A DNA stretch of 64,000 nucleotides from Janthinobacterium sp. 344 (GCF_900112025.1 NZ_FOKL01000009.1:186001-250000), one strand, 5' to 3'. Positions 17,240 to 26,301 are shown, counted from the first letter of the stretch. Numbers and translations: made by a program. Notes: generated by a model from the letters alone, not told the origin.

Positions 17240-18661
17240 ATGAAACTGTATGAAAAGCTCGCCGGCGACATCGAGCAACTGGTGGCCAAGGGCGTGCTCT
17301 TGCCCGGCGACCGCATTCCCTCCGTGCGCCAGAGCAGCCAGCAGCACAAGCTGAGCATCACCACGGTGCTGCGCGCCTATGTCAAGCTGGAAAGCCTGGG
17401 CGTGATCGAAAGCCGTCCGCAGTCCGGCTACTTCGTGCGCGCCCGCGCCGGCGATGCGCCCGGCGCCGGCTTGTGCATGCAGGCATCGCAGCCGAGCCCC
17501 GTGCCGGCCGAGGTGCACGTCAGCCGCCTGGTGCTGTCCACCCTGCGCTCGATCGGCCTGCACGACGCCATCCCGCTGGGCTCGCCCTACCCCGATCCCG
17601 CGCTGTTTCCCTGGGAACGCATCAACCAGTATGCGAGCGCCGTGGCGCGCCGCAACCGGGCCTGGAGCGTGACGGACGACCTGCCGCCGGGCAACCCGCA
17701 GCTGATCCGCGAAATCGCCCGCCGCTACCTGGAAAATGGCCTGGCCGTCGATCCCGACGAAATCATCGTCACCGTGGGCGCCACGGAAGCCATCAACCTG
17801 TGCCTGCAAGCCGTGGCCAGGCCGGGCGACACCATCGCCGTCGAGTCGCCCACCTTCTATGCCATGCTGATGGCCGTCGAACGGCTGGGCATGAAGGTGG
17901 TGGAAGTGTCCACCGATCCCTATGACGGCATCAGCATCGAAGCGCTGGCCGACATCCTGGCCCGCCAGCCCATCGCCGCCGTGATGGTGATGCCGAACTT
18001 CCAGAATCCCCTGGGTTTCCAGATGTCGGACCAGCGCAAGCGGGCCCTGGTCCAGCTGCTGGCGCAGCACGACGTGCCCGCCATCGAAAACGGCGTCTAC
18101 AACGAACTGTATTACGGCGACGTCCACCCGTCTTCGCTCAAGTCCTTCGACCGCGAGGGCCTGGTGCTGCACTGTTCCTCGTTTTCCAAGAGCCTCAGCT
18201 CGGCACAGCGCGTGGGCTGGGCCCTGGCCGGCCGCTACCGGGGCAAGGTGGAGGAGCTCAAATTCCTCAACACCCTGGCCACCTCCTCGTTTCCGCAGCT
18301 GGCCATCGCCGAATACCTGCAGAACGATGGCTACGAACAGCATCTGCGCCGCGTGCGCAAGGCCTATGCCCAGCAGGCGCGCATCATGGCCGCCGCCGTG
18401 CAGCGTTTCTTTCCACCTGGCACCAAAGTCTCGCAACCGCAGGGCGGCTACGTGCTGTGGGTGGAACTGCCCGGCAACGTCGATGCCATGCAGCTGTACC
18501 GGCGCGCGCTGGAATGCCGGATCACCGTGGGACCGGGACGCATGTTTTCCGTCAGCCAGGCCTACAGGCATTGCCTGCGCCTCAATTACAGCTATCCGTG
18601 GAGCGTGGAGGTGGAACAGGCCATCATCCTGCTGGGCAAGCTGATCACCGAATTTTTGTAA
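17240..18661 (+). CDS. MocR-type regulator (GntR helix-turn-helix fused to aminotransferase-like domain)
   Basis: A 473-residue fusion. Residues 1-70 are a GntR winged helix (LLPGDRIPSVRQSSQQHKLS, then ITTVLRAYVKLESLGVIESR). Residues 100-473 are a class I aminotransferase-like domain with the PLP lysine in CSSFSKSLSSAQRVGW (about K317) and the Asn/Tyr cofactor contacts in AIENGVYNELYYG. Such proteins use PLP or an amine effector to control vitamin B6, GABA, taurine or unrelated genes. The target here is unknown; the divergent Dyp peroxidase gene is the nearest candidate. It ends 5 nt from the convergent moaA stop. Confidence 0.92.
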   Translation: MKLYEKLAGDIEQLVAKGVLLPGDRIPSVRQSSQQHKLSITTVLRAYVKLESLGVIESRPQSGYFVRARAGDAPGAGLCMQASQPSPVPAEVHVSRLVLSTLRSIGLHDAIPLGSPYPDPALFPWERINQYASAVARRNRAWSVTDDLPPGNPQLIREIARRYLENGLAVDPDEIIVTVGATEAINLCLQAVARPGDTIAVESPTFYAMLMAVERLGMKVVEVSTDPYDGISIEALADILARQPIAAVMVMPNFQNPLGFQMSDQRKRALVQLLAQHDVPAIENGVYNELYYGDVHPSSLKSFDREGLVLHCSSFSKSLSSAQRVGWALAGRYRGKVEELKFLNTLATSSFPQLAIAEYLQNDGYEQHLRRVRKAYAQQARIMAAAVQRFFPPGTKVSQPQGGYVLWVELPGNVDAMQLYRRALECRITVGPGRMFSVSQAYRHCLRLNYSYPWSVEVEQAIILLGKLITEFL

Positions 18662-18666
18662 ACCAT

Positions 18667-19746
18667 TCACCCGCCCACCAGCGACATGCGCACGCTGGGA
18701 TACTGCTTGCGCGAGCCCTCAGGCACGGCGCCGCGCGCTTCCGAGTAGCGGTCGCCGCGGCGTTGCCAGTGCCGGCGCAGCAGGGCTTCCAGCCCTTGCT
18801 CGGTATCCAGATGGGGCCGCAGGTCGAGGCCGTCGTGGGCGAACAGGCAGGTAAACAGCTTGCCATCCGACGAGACGCGCACGCGGCTGCAGTCGCCGCA
18901 GAACGGCTGCGACACGCTGGAAATGAAGCCCACTTCGCCGCCGCCATCGAGATAGCGGTAGCGGCTGGCCGTCTCGTGCAGGATGGGCTTGCCTTCGCCC
19001 AGCGCCACGAGGGGAAATTCGGCCGCGATGCGCGCGCGCGCTTCGTCCGACGTGACGACGTGCGTGCGCGACCAGGCGCCGATGCCGCCCACGTCCATGA
19101 ATTCGATCAGGCGCAGGATCACGCCCGTGTGGCGAAAGTGGCGCGCCAGCGGCACGATCTGGCTATCGTTGACGCCTTTCTGCACGACCATGTTGACCTT
19201 CACGGGATGCAAGCCCACGGCTTGCGCCACCGCAATCCCGTGCAGCACTTTCTCGACGGGAAAATCGACGCCATTCATGCGCTGGAAAATGCCGTCGTCC
19301 AGGCTGTCGAGGCTGACCGTGACCCGCTCCAGGCCCGCCTCCCTCAGCGAACGGGCCTTGGCCGCCAGCAGGCTGCCATTCGTCGTCAGCGCGATGCGCA
19401 CGGCGCGCCCGTCCGGCGTGGTGAGCCGCGCCAGGCGCTCGATCAGCTGTTCCAGGTTCTTGCGCAGCAGCGGTTCGCCGCCCGTGATGCGGATCTTATC
19501 CACGCCCAGGCGCACGAAGGCGCGCGCCATGGCCTCGATCTGCGCGAAGGACAGGCGCTGGCCCGATGGCAGGAACGGGTAATCGCCGGGATACAGCTCG
19601 GCCGGCATGCAATACGTGCAGCGGAAGTTGCACTGGTCGATGACGGAGATGCGCAAGTCCGTCAATGGACGGCCCAGCAGGTCCACGCATGGTTCCACAT
19701 GGTCTGGCTGCCGCAGCGCTGGCGGCGGATACGTGATGGTGTGCAC
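18667..19746 (-). CDS. moaA: GTP 3',8-cyclase MoaA (molybdenum cofactor biosynthesis)
   Basis: A 359-residue radical-SAM enzyme that starts molybdopterin synthesis by rearranging GTP. The SAM-cluster cysteines are CNFRCTYC (C39, C43, C46). The C-terminal cluster is in CGDCSRVRVSSDGKLFTCLF, and the protein ends in the functionally needed Gly-Gly (SLVGG). The start is a GTG at 19746 preceded by AAAGGGAAGC; the longer open frame upstream overlaps a separate small gene and is not credible. No moaC is adjacent. It shares an upstream motif (19811-19842) with the molybdoenzyme gene at 20334, which suggests joint control. Confidence 0.95.
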   Translation of the reverse strand: MHTITYPPPALRQPDHVEPCVDLLGRPLTDLRISVIDQCNFRCTYCMPAELYPGDYPFLPSGQRLSFAQIEAMARAFVRLGVDKIRITGGEPLLRKNLEQLIERLARLTTPDGRAVRIALTTNGSLLAAKARSLREAGLERVTVSLDSLDDGIFQRMNGVDFPVEKVLHGIAVAQAVGLHPVKVNMVVQKGVNDSQIVPLARHFRHTGVILRLIEFMDVGGIGAWSRTHVVTSDEARARIAAEFPLVALGEGKPILHETASRYRYLDGGGEVGFISSVSQPFCGDCSRVRVSSDGKLFTCLFAHDGLDLRPHLDTEQGLEALLRRHWQRRGDRYSEARGAVPEGSRKQYPSVRMSLVGG

Positions 19747-19810
19747 TGTGCTTCCCTTTGATCTGGATTCGTCTGGAAACAGCATAGGACGAATGCAGGC
19801 AGCCAGGGAG

Positions 19811-19842
19811 GTACAGTCCGGTACCTGCCGATAGAGTACAGA
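19811..19842 (-). promoter_or_regulatory. Two-part motif upstream of moaA, shared with the molybdoenzyme gene
   Basis: Read on the minus strand it is TCTGTACTCT, 15 nt, ACTGTAC, ending 64 nt before the moaA GTG. The same 17 defined bases with the same 15-nt spacing occur at 20236-20267 upstream of the molybdoenzyme gene. An extra dyad AGGTAC / GTACCT (19809-19826) overlaps the inner box. Probably a binding site for a common regulator. Confidence 0.6.
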
Positions 19843-19859
19843 CGCGCCCGGCCACGCCC

Positions 19860-20138
19860 TTACCGCGCTGCCGGCGGCGGCACGAACACGCTGGCGCACA
19901 GCGCGGCGCCGGCCACACTCAGCGACGCGGCGCCGCCGCCGTTTTCCCGCGTGGTCACGATGGCCAGTCCCGCGCCGGACAGCGCATTGAGCTGGCGCAG
20001 CAAAGTGCTCATCTGTACCCCTGCCCGCTTGGCCAGCTTGGCCAGCGACCACGGCTTCCCGCCGCCTTCCTGATGCGCTTGCCACAGCAGCGCCAGCAGC
20101 GCCACCAGGGCCGCGTCGATTCCGTCTTCCCCGTGCAT
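19860..20138 (-). CDS. Small winged-helix-like DNA-binding protein
   Basis: A 92-residue protein with a strong ribosome site (GGGGAA 6 nt before ATG 20138). Residues 1-25 are a helix (ALVALLALLWQAHQEG). A helix-turn-helix follows (SLAKLAKRAGVQMSTLLRQL), then a turn and strand (GAGLAIVTTRENGGGAASLS), consistent with an ArsR/MarR-like mini winged helix. The C-terminus is hydrophobic and unremarkable. It lies between moaA and the divergent molybdoenzyme gene, whose promoters share a motif, so it may be their local regulator (inference). It is upstream of moaA on the same strand with a 113-nt gap holding the moaA motif. Confidence 0.7.
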   Translation of the reverse strand: MHGEDGIDAALVALLALLWQAHQEGGGKPWSLAKLAKRAGVQMSTLLRQLNALSGAGLAIVTTRENGGGAASLSVAGAALCASVFVPPPAAR

Positions 20139-20235
20139 GTTGTTCCCCGTTCAAGGCGGGAAATGCGCGATACACTTCCCTTGCCCGCATCATAAATCAC
20201 GGCCGGTGCCAGCGCGGCAGACATCGGCGGGGCCA

Positions 20236-20267
20236 TCTGTACTCTGTTTTTTTGCCTGGAACTGTAC
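20236..20267 (+). promoter_or_regulatory. Two-part motif upstream of the YdeP-type molybdoenzyme gene
   Basis: TCTGTACTCT at 20236-20245 and ACTGTAC at 20261-20267, separated by exactly 15 nt, end 66 nt before the ATG at 20334. The CTGTAC cores are direct repeats 25 bp apart. The identical arrangement precedes moaA (19811-19842). The site is also about 100 nt upstream of the divergent small winged-helix gene. Confidence 0.6.
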
Positions 20268-20333
20268 GCCTGCGCGGCAGTGCGCCGCCCTTACCATGTG
20301 CGTGTCCCATCGCATATCACCAGGAGAGTCACC

Positions 20334-22649
20334 ATGAGCAAGCCAAAGTCCGACGCGCGCATCGCGCCCTACACCCATCCGGCCGCCGGCTGGGGGGCGC
20401 TCAAGTACGTGGCCATCAACCTGCTCAAGGAAAAAGTCGGCGCCGGCAACTACCGCGCGCTGTTCGAGCAGAACCAGCCGGACGGCTTCGACTGTCCCGG
20501 CTGCGCCTGGCCCGACCGCGAACACGCGTCGACGTTTGAATTCTGCGAAAACGGCGTCAAGGCCGTGGCCGCCGAATCGACCAGCAAGCGCGTGCGCCCC
20601 GCCTTCTTCCAGCAGCATACCGTCACCGAACTGATGCTGCAGTCGGACTATGCGCTGGAGCAGCATGGCCGCCTGACGGACCCCGTGGTGTACGACGCGG
20701 CCAGCGACAAATATGTCCCCATTTCCTGGGATGCCGCGTATGCGCTGGTGGCGCGCCACCTGCAGGCGCTGGACGACCCGGACCAGGCCGCCTTCTATAC
20801 GTCGGGGCGCGCCAGCAACGAGGCGGCCTTCCTGTATCAGCTGTTCGTGCGCGCCTTCGGCACCAACAATTTCCCCGACTGTTCCAACCTGTGCCACGAG
20901 GCGACGAGCCGCGGCTTGCCGGCAACCGTGGGCGTCGGCAAGGGCACGGTGGTGCTGGACGATTTCGAGCATGCGGATACCCTGCTGCTGTTCGGCCAGA
21001 ATCCGGCCACCAACCACCCGCGCATGCTGGGCGAATTGCGCGACGCGGCGCGCCGCGGCGCCGTCATCGTCTCCATCAATCCGCTGCACGAGCGGGGCCT
21101 GGAGCGCTTCACCAGCCCGCAGCATCCGCTGGAAATGCTGACGGGCGGCAGCACGAACATCTGCTCGCTGTTCATCTGCCCCACCCTGGGCGGCGATTTC
21201 GCGCTGATCAAGGCCATGGCCAAGCGCGTGCTGGAACTCGATGACGAGGCCGCCGCGCATGGCCAGGAAAGGGTCCTCGACTGCGCCTTCATCGCCGAAC
21301 ACACGAGCGGCTTCGACGCCTTCGCGGCCGACCTGCGCGCCGAAAGCTGGGACTTGCTGCTGGCCGAATCGGGCGTGGCGCGCGACAAGATCGAAGAGCT
21401 GACGCAGATCTACGTGAAAGGCCAGGCCGTCATCGCCACCTGGGGCATGGGCGTGACGCAGCACAAGCATTCCGTGGCCACCGTGCAGATCCTGTCGAAC
21501 TTGATGATGATGCGCGGCAATATCGGCAAGCGGGGCGCGGGCCTGTGCCCCGTGCGCGGCCACTCCAACGTGCAGGGCGACCGCACCATGGGCATCGAGG
21601 AACAGCCGACCCAGGCCTTCCTCGACCGCCTGGGCCTGGTGTTCGGTTTTGCGCCGCCGCGCCACCACGGCTACGACGCCGTCGGCACCATCGCCGCCAT
21701 GCTGGAAAAGAAAGTGAAGGTATTCGTCGCGCTGGGCGGCAATTTCTCGATGGCCACGCCGGACACGCCGCGCACCTGGGACGCGCTGCGCGCGTGCGAC
21801 CTGACCGTGCAGATCGCCACCAAGCTCAACCGCAGCCACCTGGTGCACGGCAGGGATGCGCTGATCCTGCCGACCCTGGGGCGCACGGAAATCGACCTGC
21901 AGGGGGGCGTGGCGCAAGGCGTGACGGTGGAGGATTCCATGAGCATGGTGCACATCTCGTTCGGCATGAACCAGCCCGCCTCGCCCAACTTGCGCTCGGA
22001 AATCGCCATCGTGGCCGGCATGGCGCACGCCACCCTGGGCAGCGGGAAGATCGACTGGCTGCGCTACGCGGGCAACTATGCGCTGCTGCGCGATTCCATC
22101 GAGCAAGTCTTCCATGACTTTTTCGACTACAACCTGCGCGTGGCCAAGCCGGGCGGTTTTCACCTGGAAATCGCCTCGCGCGAACGGGTGTGGAAGACGG
22201 CCAGCGGCAAGGCGCAGTTCCTCGTCAATGGCGTGGAGCGCGATACGCCGATCCAGCGCGCGCGCCAGCAATATGGCGAGCGCCTGATGGTGCTGATGAC
22301 CACGCGTTCGCACGACCAGTACAACACGACGATCTACGCCATGGACGACCGCTACCGTGGCGTGTTCGGCCAGCGCCGCGTCGTCTTCATCAACAGGGAC
22401 GACCTGGCCATGCTGGGCTTTGCGGCCGGCGACTGGGTCGACCTGATCGGCGTCTGGCACGACGGCATCGAACGCCGCGCCGACCGTTTCCTGCTGGTCG
22501 AGTACGACATCCCGCGCGGCTGCATCGGCGCGTATTATCCTGAAACCAATCCGCTGGTGCCGCTCGACAGCGTGGGCCAAGGGTCCGGCACGCCCACCTT
22601 CAAGTCGATTCCCGTGCTGCTGGCCCGCTCCGTCGGGGCCGACGCGTGA
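20334..22649 (+). CDS. FdhF/YdeP-family molybdopterin oxidoreductase
   Basis: A 771-residue cytoplasmic enzyme of the YdeP branch of the formate-dehydrogenase-like molybdopterin family. The N-terminus has the characteristic short cluster motif DCPGCAWPD (C54, C57). Molybdopterin domains follow (GRASNEAAFLYQLFVRAFGT; TLLLFGQNPATNHPRM; WGMGVTQHKHSV). The C-terminal cap has VLMTTRSHDQYNTTIYAMDD. The reaction is unsettled; E. coli YdeP is linked to acid resistance. There is no selenocysteine codon. The ATG at 20334 has AGGAG 8 nt before it. The stop overlaps the bestrophin start (GTGA), so the two are translationally coupled. MoaA nearby probably feeds its cofactor. Confidence 0.92.
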   Translation: MSKPKSDARIAPYTHPAAGWGALKYVAINLLKEKVGAGNYRALFEQNQPDGFDCPGCAWPDREHASTFEFCENGVKAVAAESTSKRVRPAFFQQHTVTELMLQSDYALEQHGRLTDPVVYDAASDKYVPISWDAAYALVARHLQALDDPDQAAFYTSGRASNEAAFLYQLFVRAFGTNNFPDCSNLCHEATSRGLPATVGVGKGTVVLDDFEHADTLLLFGQNPATNHPRMLGELRDAARRGAVIVSINPLHERGLERFTSPQHPLEMLTGGSTNICSLFICPTLGGDFALIKAMAKRVLELDDEAAAHGQERVLDCAFIAEHTSGFDAFAADLRAESWDLLLAESGVARDKIEELTQIYVKGQAVIATWGMGVTQHKHSVATVQILSNLMMMRGNIGKRGAGLCPVRGHSNVQGDRTMGIEEQPTQAFLDRLGLVFGFAPPRHHGYDAVGTIAAMLEKKVKVFVALGGNFSMATPDTPRTWDALRACDLTVQIATKLNRSHLVHGRDALILPTLGRTEIDLQGGVAQGVTVEDSMSMVHISFGMNQPASPNLRSEIAIVAGMAHATLGSGKIDWLRYAGNYALLRDSIEQVFHDFFDYNLRVAKPGGFHLEIASRERVWKTASGKAQFLVNGVERDTPIQRARQQYGERLMVLMTTRSHDQYNTTIYAMDDRYRGVFGQRRVVFINRDDLAMLGFAAGDWVDLIGVWHDGIERRADRFLLVEYDIPRGCIGAYYPETNPLVPLDSVGQGSGTPTFKSIPVLLARSVGADA

Positions 22650-23566
22650 TCGTCCGCTCCACCTCGCACTGGCTGCGCATGCTGTTCATCTGGAACGGCT
22701 CGGTGCTGCAAGCCATCGTGCCGCAACTGCTGCTGATGCTGGTGATCAGCTCGCTTGCGCTGCTGACGGACGGGCGCATCTTCGGCGTCAAGATTCCCCT
22801 CGACACGGCGCCGTTTCCCATGGTCGGCATCAGCCTGGCGATCTTCCTGGGCTTTCGCAACAACGCCAGCTATGCGCGCTTTGCCGAGGCGCGGCATATC
22901 TGGGGGCAATTGCTGATCGCCGCGCGGGCCCTGGCCTCGCAGGCGATCACGTATCTGCCACAGGAAACGAGCGGCCTGGACCGCCAGTTGCTGCTGCGCC
23001 GCCTGGTGGCCTTCGTGTATGCGCTCAAGCACCAGCTGCGCCAGACAGACCCGCTGCCCGACCTGGCGCGCCACCTGCCGGCCAACGACGTGCAGCGCCT
23101 GCAAGGCATGGCCTACCAGCCCGTCGCCCTCTTGCACTGGGTGCGCGCCATGCTGCACGACGCCGTGGAGCGCCAGCCGGGCCAAACGCAGCTGCTGTGG
23201 ATGCTCGACACCCAGCTCAACGACCTGGCCGCCACCGTGGCTGGCTGCGAGCGCATCAAGAACACGCCGATCCCGTATCCATATGGCGTGCTGGTGCACC
23301 GCACCGTCTATATGTACTGCTTCTTGCTGCCGCTGGGGCTGGTCGACGCCATCGGCGTGGCCACGCCCCTCATTTCCGTGTTTGTCGCGTATACGCTGTT
23401 CGCGCTGGAAGCCATCGCCCAGCAGATCGCCGAACCGTTCGGCCTGGCGCCCAACTGCCTGGCCCTGAACGCCATGACGCGCGAAACGGAGCGCTCGCTG
23501 CGGGAACTGAATGGCGACGCGCTGCCGCCATCGATCCAGCCCTGCCCACGCTATCAGCTCGATTAA
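22646..23566 (+). CDS. Bestrophin-family (UPF0187) anion channel
   Basis: A 306-residue integral membrane protein with the bestrophin pattern: TM1 (VLQAIVPQLLLMLVISSLAL), TM2 (FPMVGISLAIFLGFRNNASY, including the neck region), conserved ARFAEARHIWGQLL, and C-terminal IPYPYGVLVHRTVYMYCFLL followed by YTLFALEAIAQQIAEPF. Bacterial bestrophins form pentameric ion channels. The start is GTG at 22646, overlapping the stop of the preceding molybdoenzyme by 4 nt, so translation is coupled. The pairing of channel and YdeP enzyme suggests a shared stress or ion-homeostasis role (inference). Confidence 0.9.
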   Translation: MIVRSTSHWLRMLFIWNGSVLQAIVPQLLLMLVISSLALLTDGRIFGVKIPLDTAPFPMVGISLAIFLGFRNNASYARFAEARHIWGQLLIAARALASQAITYLPQETSGLDRQLLLRRLVAFVYALKHQLRQTDPLPDLARHLPANDVQRLQGMAYQPVALLHWVRAMLHDAVERQPGQTQLLWMLDTQLNDLAATVAGCERIKNTPIPYPYGVLVHRTVYMYCFLLPLGLVDAIGVATPLISVFVAYTLFALEAIAQQIAEPFGLAPNCLALNAMTRETERSLRELNGDALPPSIQPCPRYQLD

Positions 23567-23752
23567 GCACGGAAACACGGGCATGGGGAAAATACGGGCC
23601 AGCATGGACATGCACACGCCCATGCTACTTTCTTTGCCGGAAAGCAAGTGCACGCTTGACTTGCCTACGCTGCGGGCTTTCAATGGTCATTGTTTCCCAT
23701 TATTAACTTTTGCCTGCGGCAGGGTGCGCGGCAACGATGAAAGGATGGCGCG

Positions 23753-25249
23753 ATGGCACTGGCACAGGAACAACATCTGGCAAACACGTGGCAGACGGGC
23801 GGCTTGAAACCGCGCGCCTGCGATTGCGGCGGCACCGTCTTCACCATCCTGCACCAGCGCGTGATGGCGGACATGCGGCGGCGCCAGTTCCTCGGCGGCG
23901 CGGCCGCCCTGCTGGCGCCATTCACCGGCTTGGCCAGCGGCAGCGCCATCGCCCAGCAGCCGCAGGCGGCCGAACGCCCCATGCTGCTGACCAATCTGCG
24001 CCTGTTCGACGGCACGGGCAAGGCGCCCCGCACGGGCATCCACATGCTGGTGACGGGGCCGACCATCACCGCCCTGCTACCGGCCGGCGACAAGGTGGAA
24101 GGCGCGCGCCTCATCGATTGCCAGGGCAAGCTGGTGATGCCGGGCCTGATCGACGCGCACTGGCATACGATGCTGGCGGCCATCAACCAGGTGACGGCCA
24201 TGACGTCCGACGTGGGCTACCTGTACCTGGTGGCGGCGCAGGAAGCCCAGCGCACCCTGCTGCGCGGCTTTACGTCCGTGCGCGATCCTGGCGGCCCCGC
24301 CTTCGCCCTGAAACGCGCCATCGATGAAGGCATCGTCGATGGCCCGCGCATCTTTCCGTCCGGCGCCATGATTTCGCAAACCTCGGGCCATGGCGACTTC
24401 CGCCTGCGCTCGGAAATCCCGCGCGCACCCAACGCCCCGCTGAGCATGGCGGAAACGGCGGGCATGGCCATGATCGCCGATGGCGAAACGGAAGTGCTGC
24501 GCCGCGTGCGCGAGCAGCTGATGCTGGGCGCGACGCAAATCAAGATGATGGCCGGCGGCGGCGTCGCTTCGATGTACGACCCGCTCGACAGCACGCAGTA
24601 TTCGGAGCGCGAACTGCGCGCGGGCGTGGACGCGGCCGCCGACTGGGGCACCTATGTGATGGCCCACGTCTACACGCCGAAAGGAATCCAGCGGGCCATC
24701 CGCGCGGGCGTGCGCAGCATCGAGCACGGCCAGCTGGCCGACGACGAATCCGTGCGCATGATGCGCGATGCGGGCACGTGGTGGAGCTTGCAGCCCTTCC
24801 TGCAGGACGCGGATGCGAATGTCTACCCTGACACGGCGCGCAAGGCCAGCCAGGCGATTGTTTCGGAAGGCACCGTCAAAGCCTATGCGCTGGCGCAAAA
24901 GTACGGCATCCGCACGGGCTGGGGCACGGACATCCTGTTCAACGCGAAAAACACCCCCACGCAAGGCCGCCAGCTGGCCAAGCTCACGCGCTTTTACGAC
25001 CCGCTGACCCTGCTCGCGCAGGCGACAGGACAGAACGGCGACCTGCTGGCCCTGTGCGGCCAGCGCGCGCCCTACCCTGGCACCCTGGGCAAGCTGGCCG
25101 CGGGCGCGTTTGCCGATCTGCTGGTGGCCGATGGCGACCCCACGAAAAACCTCGATTTCCTCGCCCAGCCCGAGGAAAAGCTGCTGCTGATCATGAAAAA
25201 CGGGCGCATCTACAAGGACAAGCTGGCTTCGCCGCTGGCCGCCGGATAG
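23753..25249 (+). CDS. Amidohydrolase, probably exported by Tat
   Basis: A 498-residue metal-dependent hydrolase of the amidohydrolase superfamily (imidazolonepropionase/prolidase-like). The metal site is VMPGLIDAHWHTML; further ligands are likely in VMAHVYTPKGIQRAI and RSIEHGQLADDE, and the catalytic aspartate in GWGTDILFN. A Tat-like signal (RRRQFLGGAAALLAPF) begins at residue 42, unusually far in. The first 40 residues include ACDCGG and are unlike a normal n-region. AAGGA lies 5 nt before ATG 23753; an internal start at residue 38 or 41 would give a standard signal but has no ribosome site. The substrate is unknown. Confidence 0.85.
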   Translation: MALAQEQHLANTWQTGGLKPRACDCGGTVFTILHQRVMADMRRRQFLGGAAALLAPFTGLASGSAIAQQPQAAERPMLLTNLRLFDGTGKAPRTGIHMLVTGPTITALLPAGDKVEGARLIDCQGKLVMPGLIDAHWHTMLAAINQVTAMTSDVGYLYLVAAQEAQRTLLRGFTSVRDPGGPAFALKRAIDEGIVDGPRIFPSGAMISQTSGHGDFRLRSEIPRAPNAPLSMAETAGMAMIADGETEVLRRVREQLMLGATQIKMMAGGGVASMYDPLDSTQYSERELRAGVDAAADWGTYVMAHVYTPKGIQRAIRAGVRSIEHGQLADDESVRMMRDAGTWWSLQPFLQDADANVYPDTARKASQAIVSEGTVKAYALAQKYGIRTGWGTDILFNAKNTPTQGRQLAKLTRFYDPLTLLAQATGQNGDLLALCGQRAPYPGTLGKLAAGAFADLLVADGDPTKNLDFLAQPEEKLLLIMKNGRIYKDKLASPLAAG

Positions 25250-25293
25250 CCAACGGCGTTGGCAAGCGGGCATGGCTGCCGCATAATGCGGGC

Positions 25294-26286
25294 ATGTTCA
25301 AACTGACTTTTCTCGGCACGTCTTCCGGCGTGCCCACGCGCCACCGCAACGTCACCTCGCTGGCCCTGCAAACCACGCACAACCGCGACTGGTGGATGAT
25401 CGATTGCGGCGAAGCCACGCAGCACCGCTTGCAGCGCATTGCCCTGTCCGTGCACGACCTGGTGGGCATCTGCATCACCCACGTGCATGGCGACCACAGC
25501 TATGGCCTGCCGGGCCTGCTGGCCAGCGCCTCCATGACGGGGCGCACAAAGCCGTTGCTGCTGATCGCCCCGGCCGCCATCAAGGCGTGGATCGACGCCA
25601 CCTTGCTGCACACGGAACTGTTCCTGACGTATCCGCTGATCCATATCGACGTGGACAGCGCGCCAGTCGTGCACCAGGAAGCGGGCTTGACCGTCTCGCG
25701 CCATGCGCTGTCGCACCGCGCGCCCAGCGTCGCGTATCGCTTCGCGCTGGAAACCAGCAAATGGAAACTGGACAAGGCGGCCCTGCTGGCCGCGGGCGCG
25801 CCGCCCGGCCCCGCCTGGGGATTATTACAGGCGGGCGAGGATGCGACGCTCGACGATGGCACGCTCCTGTCCGCCGCCGCTTTCCGCCAGGTCGAGACGC
25901 AGCGCGCCACGGTGGTGATTGGCGGCGACAACGACACGCCAGCGCTGCTGGCGCACGCCTGCGCCGATGCGCAATTGCTCGTGCACGAAGCCACCTACAC
26001 GGAAGCCATGCTGCAGAAAGTGGGACCCGGCCCCACGCACAGCTCGGTGCAGCGCGTGGCGCAGTTCGCCGACGCGGCGCGCCTGCCGAATTTGATTTTG
26101 ACGCACTTCAGCGCCCGTTATCACAACGCGGACGGCATGGCCGAACTGGAAGCGGAAGCGCGCCAGCACTATTCCGGCAGGCTATTCCTGGCGCGCGATT
26201 TTGATACGTACGAGCTTGATGCAACAGGCACACTGGTCAAGCTGGCGGCGGCCGATGGCAAGCCCCGCGCCGCCACTGAGCATTAA
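25294..26286 (+). CDS. rnz: Ribonuclease Z (ElaC-type metallo-beta-lactamase fold)
   Basis: A 330-residue metallo-beta-lactamase-fold nuclease that matures tRNA 3' ends. Motif II is THVHGDH (H63, H65, D67, H68). Other ligands are in SRHALSHRAPS, VIGGDNDT and LILTHFSARY (H near residue 270). The N-terminus FKLTFLGTSSGVPT is characteristic of RNase Z. An in-frame open stretch runs upstream to 25054 but lies inside the amidohydrolase gene in another frame; the ATG at 25294 is the natural family start. It is 44 nt downstream of the amidohydrolase and may be co-transcribed with it. Confidence 0.92.
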   Translation: MFKLTFLGTSSGVPTRHRNVTSLALQTTHNRDWWMIDCGEATQHRLQRIALSVHDLVGICITHVHGDHSYGLPGLLASASMTGRTKPLLLIAPAAIKAWIDATLLHTELFLTYPLIHIDVDSAPVVHQEAGLTVSRHALSHRAPSVAYRFALETSKWKLDKAALLAAGAPPGPAWGLLQAGEDATLDDGTLLSAAAFRQVETQRATVVIGGDNDTPALLAHACADAQLLVHEATYTEAMLQKVGPGPTHSSVQRVAQFADAARLPNLILTHFSARYHNADGMAELEAEARQHYSGRLFLARDFDTYELDATGTLVKLAAADGKPRAATEH

Positions 26287-26301
26287 GCAGGAGAAAACCA
26301 G

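Noticed and set aside
20190-22580. Long minus-strand frame opposite the YdeP-type molybdoenzyme
   Set aside because: No ribosome site and no recognisable domain; the plus-strand gene is clearly real.
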